From NCBI GenBank assembly GCA_033297205.1, contig MU859061.1:62001-126000 (forward strand): a DNA stretch of 64,000 bases, in the 5' to 3' direction. The translations under genes and the position numbers were made by a program. Shown here piece after piece: positions 56,740 to 64,000 of the stretch (positions are counted from its first letter, which is position 1; each line of letters starts with the position of its first letter). Below the pieces are notes generated by a model. It was not told the DNA's origin and did no database searches. It saw nothing but the letters and a program-made list of their open reading frames with translations. The stretch comes from Pseudoneurospora amorphoporcata (Eukaryota; Ascomycota; Sordariomycetes; Sordariales; Sordariaceae).

Positions 56740-58691
56740 GGGAGTTGTGGAAGCGGTTTTAAATACAGTTATGGTTCATTGAGGAGGGAGAGAGGACGAT
56801 GGGGTGAATTATATTGAGGATGAAATGAAAACCAGGTGGTTACAGATTCACAGTCTTTTCGAGAAATGAGGAATGGGTTATGGACGAGTTGAAGGACGAA
56901 GTCAGTAGACGGACGAGGAAAACTGTGTTTCGCTTGCTATCTATCTTATCTTACAACAAGCAAACCAAGCGAAGCCCAGTTTAAGGAAGAAGACCTGAGG
57001 TGAGGTGAGGTATATCCAACGAAGAAGGAATTAGCTTTCTTCGCATCATCCACCACAGCAGATGTTTATATCACACTTTGCTCACGAAATGTTGGATTAT
57101 TTGTCCAAGAAAAAAAACACCTGTGATCACTAAACTACCATGCTTTCTTGAGTCAAGTGACCATCGAGTGAAAACGTAGTATGATCAAGAATAAGAACGG
57201 GACTGAGCGTAAGGAAGAGTAAGAAAGAGTAAGAGTATGTGGTGCTCCGGTTATTTGGATAAACGTCCACAGTAGTTGTGGAGTAGGAGTAAGCCTAACA
57301 GGTTGTTTTTTCTGCTGGTTAAGTAAGAAGTAATTCTGGTGACAGGAAGACAAGGATCGAGAGTAAGTACTCGGTGCTATGATAAGTTGGAAAAGAATTT
57401 TTTGAGTAAACAAACCTACAAGGCTGTTTCCCCCCTTCTGTCACTCACTCAGTCATCATTCTCCCTTCTCCGTTCCCTAGAGATCTGAGGTATTACTTCC
57501 TGTAGTAAGAAATTAGTAACAAAGTAGCAGCAACAATATCTAAGTGGGAAAATATTTGGATACACTAGACGACCTCATCGACTCATTGATAGTTATACCT
57601 ACACATGGCCCGCTAAGTATTTGGTGCCGATGCATTGCTATCCTTACCGTTCTGACCCACACGCTCTTCACACATGTGGACGTGTGAACGTCTTGGTGCG
57701 GCCAAAGAAATCGACCAATCTGATCCTATGTTGATCAATAGTAGGCGGATGACGACGACGACGACGACGACAACGAAGATAATGATGATCATGATGGCAG
57801 TGTTGGTGGATGGATATTCTTCGGACCCAGCCAGCTGTCGGTCTTTGACTACTGCCGAGTAGGTAGGTTTACCCTGTGGATGACCGAAGATACTTACCTG
57901 CATGCCCTTTGGTCATATTTGACTTCCTATAGGTTTGACGCGTTGATAAATCCAGGACCGAGAGAGAAGAACACTCGACATATCGAGAGAGAGAAAACAG
58001 GCCACGAAAGGATTGATTGGACTAACTGACTTACTACCTGGTTTCCTTGACTTATCTACCTGAAAGATTTAGCATCGTCTGGGTTACAGCTTTACTCGGC
58101 AACACTCAACGTCCGACGGCTTGTTAAAATCAGACTCAAGCTGACCAACCTACTGATGGAAAATATACAAGTAACGTCAATGTTTCATAAGAGATTCATT
58201 AACAGACATCAAGCGGAATGCAGGAACGGGAACAGCAGTGTGAAGTCAAGATTCACTCAACTTTAAACTAGAGTGGTTGATAGTTGAGCACCCAAGATCC
58301 CTTGTCATATGTAATGGTGACCAAACATTTGGCTGCGAAGAGTGACCCAGAACCAAGCAACCATATAAGCCATCAACTTGAAACCATCGACTATCACGAG
58401 AAGGGATTCCATCGTCTGCCACGATGTTCTTGTCCTTGTTCTTGCCCGGAAGATTCGACAAAGTGGACCAAGATTTAGCGTCGAGTATACCATCGAACCC
58501 TTTACAAAACCAGTACAACTGACAACTGGCATCTAGGAAGCCAATAAGGAAAGACCATTTGGAAAAAGTAGCAGCCAATGCCTTGTGCCCATGTAAAACC
58601 CAAACAAAGAGGTCGACCAAACCCATATCCTTCCAACTCCCAAAAGTTGTCCCACAAATACCTTGAGAACCGAGACCGTGAACTTACCCAC
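56740..58691. other. convergent intergenic region
   Basis: The 3' UTRs of the PNUTS-like gene and the FHA gene should lie here. The region is AT-rich with a (GAC)n microsatellite at 57751-57771. No gene is supported. Confidence 0.6.
57751..57771 (+). repeat. (GAC)n microsatellite
   Basis: Seven GAC units in intergenic DNA. Confidence 0.9.
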
Positions 58692-61086
58692 TCAGACAAA
58701 GGTGGGTGCAGTGTAAACCAATGCGCTAAACATCATGGCACCAGTAGCTATACCCCCAAGGGCAACGTAGCCGACCCGCTCTGCAATATTGCGCAACCGT
58801 TGCCTCTTGGCTGGCCTATCACTGTCATCGTTGAGGCGAAGTGTACATGTAGCGACAGAGACAGGCAAACCGAGCGACTCGACAACTGTGACTGCCTCAG
58901 TGGAAGCTTCCATCGGTTCGTTGACTTCCTTATCTCCAGTAGAAGATTCGATCGGCTCGCCAACCTCCTTGACATTATTGACCTCCATGACTTCCGTGAC
59001 TTCCTCTCTTTCGTTTGCGTCACTTGCTTCAGACTTCTGTACTTCGCTAGCGTGCCATGCAAGCTCTTCCTCGGTAGTAGAGGAGATAGCCTCTACCTTT
59101 CTCTTTCCTTTGTCAACTGGGGCATCCTCATCCATGATGTCGGAGATAGCAAGGCGTGAATACTCCTTGGCAACGGGCGAAGATTGCATCACAGCCACCT
59201 TGTTCTCCATACGAGCCTCAAAGAACTCTGCTTTGTCAGACGGATACCAGTGAGCTTCTGTCATTTCCACCATCACTGGCTTGTGGATCGGGGAAGCTTC
59301 TTCAGTATCTCCCGCTGATTTGTTGGACTTGGGAGTAGCCAGCTGAACATCACGAGGATGGAATAAGGACATGAACACCGGATGATCGGCAGGGTCCGCT
59401 ACTGGCCGCTTATCCAGAAGAGAGGTATTGCAAGTGATGGCATTGCCATTCATGTCCGGAGTAACGAGGCGATTGATGCCATGGCCCTTGTCGTGGTTTG
59501 GTTCAGCCTCAATGTTAGATGTCGGACCAGTCACCACATTGCTGAGGTCTGGCAAGCCCCAGTTGCTAGAAGGCTGGGTCTTCCCATAGAGTCCTCCCTC
59601 TTGTGACTCTGACTCTTCGTCTGAATCCTGGCCAGCGGAGAAATCAGAATCGGACTCAGAGTAGGGGTAATCGTACTCGAAGCCTCTTTCTGAGGAATCA
59701 TCATCTATACGACAGTTAGAAACGCCGCCTATTCGCAGATTTTGATAAACCTACCACCACTCAAGTTTCCTCCACTCACGTCCGAGCCAGCAGACTCGGG
59801 ATTATACTCAGGCTCATAATCGGAGCTCATATCGGAGTCCCAATCATCATCATGAGACGCAGCGCGGTTCTCGAATGTAGTGGGATGTTGAAGTGCACTG
59901 ATAGATTGAAATGCGGTGGGCTGGAGGGCAGCGACGTCCTGGGGGGGAGCATCCTCTTCATCCGATCCATAATTGCTGCAGTTGCTGTCGTCGCTGCTGA
60001 TAGGGCTCCTCGGAGGTTGGGTAGATGGAATGTTCGGTTGCGACTGAGAGTCGAAATGGTATTCATCGATCTGATGAGTCACGCACCAGTTGCTTTCGCA
60101 GTCATCATCCTGATCCAGATCGATAACTTCCTTCTGCGATTTGGCGATAACATTTCCAGAGCCTACAGGATGGGTTAGGTCAATGACATCGCCCTTCCAG
60201 CTTCGTCCAGATAGCCCACGTGTCGCAGACTGAGTGCCTTGTACCGACGTGTCGTTGATGTCTTCGTCTGGGTACTCCATGTCGGAGTCTGAACCGTCGG
60301 GGACTTTGAACGTGCTTGAAGCCCTCAGACTATTTCATGTTAGCGTTGGTTGATGAAAAGTGATGGCGAAAAAGCACTTGCTGGATGATTGCGCGAAAAG
60401 CAATGGGTGAGGTTGTTATGGTGCCTGCTGGGTTTGTGAAACTTACCGAGTAGTATCTGGCTCTGGCTTCGCTTTAGGAACCTCGATGTAGTCGACACCT
60501 ACTTTCACAACTGTAGGTGGGAACGTCCTTTTTCTCATAATGTCGACGCCAAACCGGATGTTATCGCCATCTTTAAGCTCGACCAGATCGTCTTTTTCCA
60601 GCCGTTGGTCGCTTTCGTTAATGTAAGTCCCGTGAAGAGAACCAAGATCTCGCAACCTCAACCTCTATGAGGTGCCCTACACGTTAGCAAACGGACATGT
60701 AGATGGGCTCGTTAGGGAGGGGAGAGGAAAGCCAACCTTCTGAGTGAAGTCGGCAATGATCTCGGCATGCTGGCGAGACATTACGGGGCTGTCGTACCAG
60801 CCGTTTTGGGAGCTCGGTACGAAGCCTTTGGCAGCCAGTTTGGATGAGCGGCCAATCTTTAAGGTGGGATTCTGCCTGTCCAACACGATATAACGCCGCG
60901 AATACGGGTGTTCGGTATAAGGAGTTTGCGTCAATGAGATCGAGAACGCTAGGGAAGTTAGCACTGATCCATCCGAGGACTTGTGAATGAGGACAAGGAG
61001 GCGTAGTTTCTACCCCCGATGGGCTGGTTTTGAGTAGACGTACCAGGCGGATTGCCAGTTGAAGCAGGTTCAGGGTGCGTGGACAT
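58692..61086 (-). CDS. FHA-domain protein with C-terminal membrane anchor
   Basis: FHA domains bind phosphothreonine peptides. Exons are 61044-61086, 60737-60948, 60447-60664, 59755-60329 and 58692-59704, giving 686 residues. The FHA domain spans about 33-125, with LKIGRSSK (GRSS 47-50), MSRQHAEI (SRQH 72-75) and GSLHGTYIN (93-101), the standard phosphopeptide-binding loops. A long acidic, Ser/Asp-rich, probably disordered middle follows (YPYSESDSDFSAGQDSDEE; DDDWDSDMSSDYEPE). The C-terminus has a basic patch (RPAKRQRLRNIAER) and then a hydrophobic segment (VGYVALGGIATGAMMFSALVY) ending APTFV. This predicts a tail-anchored protein facing the cytosol. It resembles SLMAP/Far10 (HAM-4 in Neurospora STRIPAK) in outline, but it lacks their long coiled coil, so I regard it as a different, uncharacterised family. 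Confidence 0.9.
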
Positions 61087-63972
61087 TGTGAATATGCCAA
61101 GGTGTAATCGCTACAGTGCTGCACCGTTTCGGGTTATGTAACCCAGTTTCTTGTCCGGAAGAACGACCGGACCGCACTGATTCTATCAGAATCTTGATCG
61201 AGGCAGGACAACAGGCCGCAGAGGTGATACCCGAGGTGCCGGACTGCTGGTGTGTTTGAGTGCCAGATGCGATGCCAGAAGAAGCACAGACTGAGCCGAG
61301 GAGGGGGAGACTGCAGTGGAAGTGCGTGCAGTGAGTGAGCAGTGATGGTGGGGTGAAACGATGTGAACTCCAAGGTCTGCAACAGGTGAAGGAATGATGA
61401 CCAAACAAGACGCAGCTGCCCGTAGCTACCTAGGTGTCTGCAGACTGCAGCTGGAGCGCGGGGTCGAAGGTGATTTGGCTGCGAGTCCAGCACGGTCGAT
61501 GGTCCTGCTTATGTGGATGGAGGTTGTTGCAGCTCAAGTTCGTCGTCGCAGGAAGTTTGAAAAGGAACAGGAAGAAGGCGCAAATCGAAAATGGAATGGA
61601 CGGGATTCAGTTGGTTGTGTTGGATAAAGGAGGTTGCGACTGGCAAGAGAGACGGATTTGGTAGTCGCACTTTCAAGGGTGCTTGCCCAGGCGACCGCCG
61701 ACTTGCACCTCGAAATGGGAAAGAGCACTCCTCCTTAGATAGCGAAAGTGCGGGGCCAGGGGCTGCCTGATACACCGACCTCCATCTGGCTATGTCCACC
61801 TCGAGGACTCGGGTCACGGTACGTGTTCGGGCAGCTTCTCCTGTCTCTTTCCATTGGTGATACCATGCACAATGATTTGTTCGGATTACTGATCGTGCTT
61901 CGTGGCAGCAGATCACAGCACTCTCACTTCCTTCGTCCATCATGCCGTTTACCTGGGCTGAAGCACTCGAGCCATAGAAGCTGTACTCGAGCCGCACAAC
62001 CAGCTCTAGGGCGCATCTGCGAGACACCAGGCTACCAGCAGGCAGAGGCAGGCAGACATCAAGAGTGTTACACAAACTTGAGCTTCTTCCGTCGGATCTG
62101 TTTGTGCTCCGACCTTTCCCCCTCTCCTCCCTTTCGTCCCTTCGTTCGTTTGCCAACGAGCCGGGCAACAACTGAGTCAGACTGGATCCCTGTCACAACC
62201 AAAATGGCACAAAGCTGGTATTGATTACTACTGACACTCCAAATATTCCCATGGCATTCATCGTCTGGCGGCTTGCAATCGGTCAACTCCAGTGTTGATC
62301 ATGTTCGAAAGCCGACGAGTTGTCGTTAGTTGAGACTCACGGTGCTCCACTCCCGTTGCATGCTCCAAGTGAACGACGACGGGACTGGACGGGAGAGCTA
62401 CGAAGAGCGGATAATGCGGAGCTACTGCTGGGAACAAATGGACCGGGGAGAGCAGGGAGAGCAGGGCGGACAAGTCATAGCACGGGCAATGAGTGACGGC
62501 ACATTGGTGGGAAAGAGGGGCGTCGGTACTTATCTTATCGCTTGCAAGGGCGGAGAGGGACTTCACCGATGCGAGACATGACCTTTTGCAGTTTGACAAA
62601 CTTCATCGGGTGCTCCTCTTATTGAACTTACTAGCTCGTATATGATTGATTCTCAAGTCTTTCCGAGGTCGATTAGAATGATGAGTGCTCATGTTGGGCT
62701 CGGATGTTGAAAGGCTTCCCCAGGCCGTAAAGGTGCTCAGTGACGACCGGAGGATCCAACCCCAACCGCTTTCGGTTAGTGCGATCATGGCTCATATGCA
62801 AGCACTTTAACCACATCCACGAGATGGATGGCAAGGCAACCAAAGGGACGGAAGGAAGCTGAGAAGAGAAGCATCCGAAATGAAGGAACAATATTAACAT
62901 TCTTCCCAAAGCGTTCACTTATTTGAGTTGTTGACTAATAGTGAGCAAGGTAAAAGTTAGAGATGGCCTCGAGTTAGTTCACATGTCACTAACATCGGCA
63001 ACCGCTAACGAGAGAACTTCGCCCTCGGATAAGAAGCACAGGACGGGTATTAAATCTTCAAGCACGGTAAACATTGATGAAGTATGGCACATTGGCTTTT
63101 CTTTGAGGATTCCACTCTTGCGATGCTGTCGTCGGTTTGGTTCCCGTGCCAGGAATGTGGGATGTTCAATAAGGTGACCCACCGAGTTCTCCACCTATCA
63201 TCGTACAAAAAATAAGCGCCTGGTCTGTTACGGCGACACCATAGAGAGGCTTATACCAGCACATATTGGATGAGTCACAAACAACGAGGCCGTTCAAATT
63301 TCAAAACTAGTGAATAATCATGTTACAGCAAGAAGGTATTTGTCATGACAAGACAGAGAGGCTGAGCAACAAACGTGAATGTTTATCAGAAAGCGTGGCT
63401 GATCCGTACTGACAGATGGGCCAAGTACCGCTAATAAATCGTACGGTCTTGGCTCCGAGCACCGTTCGCCACTGCACCCTGTGCCCCTGGTGTCTTTTGG
63501 CCCGCCTCAGTGCGTCATGCGTCACTCGTTCCCGGGCCCTGCAGTGGGACGGTCCCGAACTGCGAGTCCAGTTATTATTGATCCGCACAAGTGGAATGAA
63601 TTTCCTTTTTTTTTCCCTTTCTACAAATACAAAATATTTCCCGTCACGAACAAAGGAGGATCATCGTCCGCCGTCTTCTAAAACCAAGGTTGCCTCCGAA
63701 TTTCAAATACCAACGACGGCACAAAATTCTACCTTCGACTTATAAGAAGCACACCCTGCCCCGTATCTCATGGATTTTTTGCTGAACCCGACCTACTCAT
63801 TCGAAAAGTCAGCTACTGCCATCAACCACTATAACGATCATTCACCACCCATACACCAACCCGAGAAGTGACAGCCTTACGCGGCAAGCGATTGGAACCA
63901 TCAAAAGACCACGACCCCTAAACAAAAATTCTGTCACATCATCTAGAACAGGCGCTTTCACTCAACAACATC
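61087..63972. other. 2.9-kb divergent upstream region
   Basis: The left part is the FHA gene promoter; the right part is upstream of the partial gene at 63973. A TATAAG element lies at 63741-63746. Open frames such as 61509-62171 (minus) have no domain. No RNA gene was recognised. Confidence 0.5.
63741..63746 (+). promoter_or_regulatory. TATA-like element
   Basis: TATAAG, about 230 nt upstream of the ATG at 63973, followed by C/A-rich sequence typical of a Neurospora leader. Confidence 0.3.
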
Positions 63973-64000
63973 ATGCACGATCTACGCAAGAAAGCCCTCT
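63973..64000 (+). CDS. start of a gene cut by the window end
   Basis: The ATG at 63973 opens MHDLRKKAL before the sequence ends. The preceding 200 nt look like a leader (CACCACCCATACACCAACCC, then AACATCATG). The N-terminus recalls fungal IFRD-family (interferon-related developmental regulator) proteins, but nine residues are too few for a call. Confidence 0.4.

Noticed and set aside
1..64000. Dispersed 5S rRNA, tRNA genes, transposons and RIP-mutated repeats
   Set aside because: I looked by eye for the Neurospora 5S conserved blocks, A/B boxes, terminal repeats and strongly AT-rich TpA-loaded segments and found none. A covariance-model scan could still find divergent RNAs.

Overview
The window is nuclear DNA from a filamentous ascomycete, almost certainly Neurospora (N. 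crassa or a close relative). The evidence is short introns (mostly 50-150 nt) with GTRNGT donors and CTRAC-like branch sites, strongly C-ending codon use, C/T-rich leaders and CAAACAAGC-like starts. It also carries recognisable Neurospora genes: a 624-residue Tom70, class III chitin synthase chs-1 and the centractin gene ro-4. No transposon, plasmid, phage, CRISPR or rRNA feature was seen.

Layout, left to right: a doubtful small spliced gene (257-619); hrp1, an mRNA 3'-end factor with two RRMs (minus, 1362-5108); gyp1, a Rab-GAP (plus, 6241-8383); upf1, an NMD helicase (minus, 10292-13573); imp4, for U3 snoRNP (plus, 14684-15701); a possible microprotein on the minus strand (15828-15986); a plasma-membrane syntaxin (plus, 18311-19530); tom70 (minus, 21676-23776); an Abz2-type aminodeoxychorismate lyase (plus, 25179-26058); ro-4/Arp1 of dynactin (plus, 27341-28766); a Par32-like DUF3602 protein (minus, 32570-33034); a 7-kb stretch with no convincing gene (33-40 kb); chs-1 (minus, 40049-43415); sly1 (minus, 46172-48490); a large glutamine-rich protein whose architecture matches PNUTS/Ppn1 (plus, 51964-56739); an FHA protein with a C-terminal membrane anchor (minus, 58692-61086); and the first codons of another gene (plus, 63973 onward).

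The genes are housekeeping loci, not a cluster for one pathway. Two themes recur: mRNA processing and turnover (hrp1, upf1, the PNUTS-like gene, imp4) and membrane traffic or polar growth (gyp1, syntaxin, sly1, ro-4, chs-1). Four neighbouring pairs are head to head: hrp1/gyp1, upf1/imp4, tom70/abz2 and sly1/PNUTS-like.

The points most worth a second look are: (1) a 107-codon open frame that follows the syntaxin stop codon in phase; (2) a 1.48-kb intron in hrp1 that separates a Q/N-rich, prion-like N-terminus from the RRMs; (3) two introns that only fit as GC-AG introns (sly1 and chs-1); (4) a 51-nt intron-like segment in phase inside the PNUTS-like gene; (5) a 52-codon membrane microprotein candidate; and (6) exact 38-residue spacing of three GRGGAGN motifs in the Par32-like protein. 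All exon coordinates were derived by hand from splice consensus and phase; every multi-exon model listed sums to a multiple of three.
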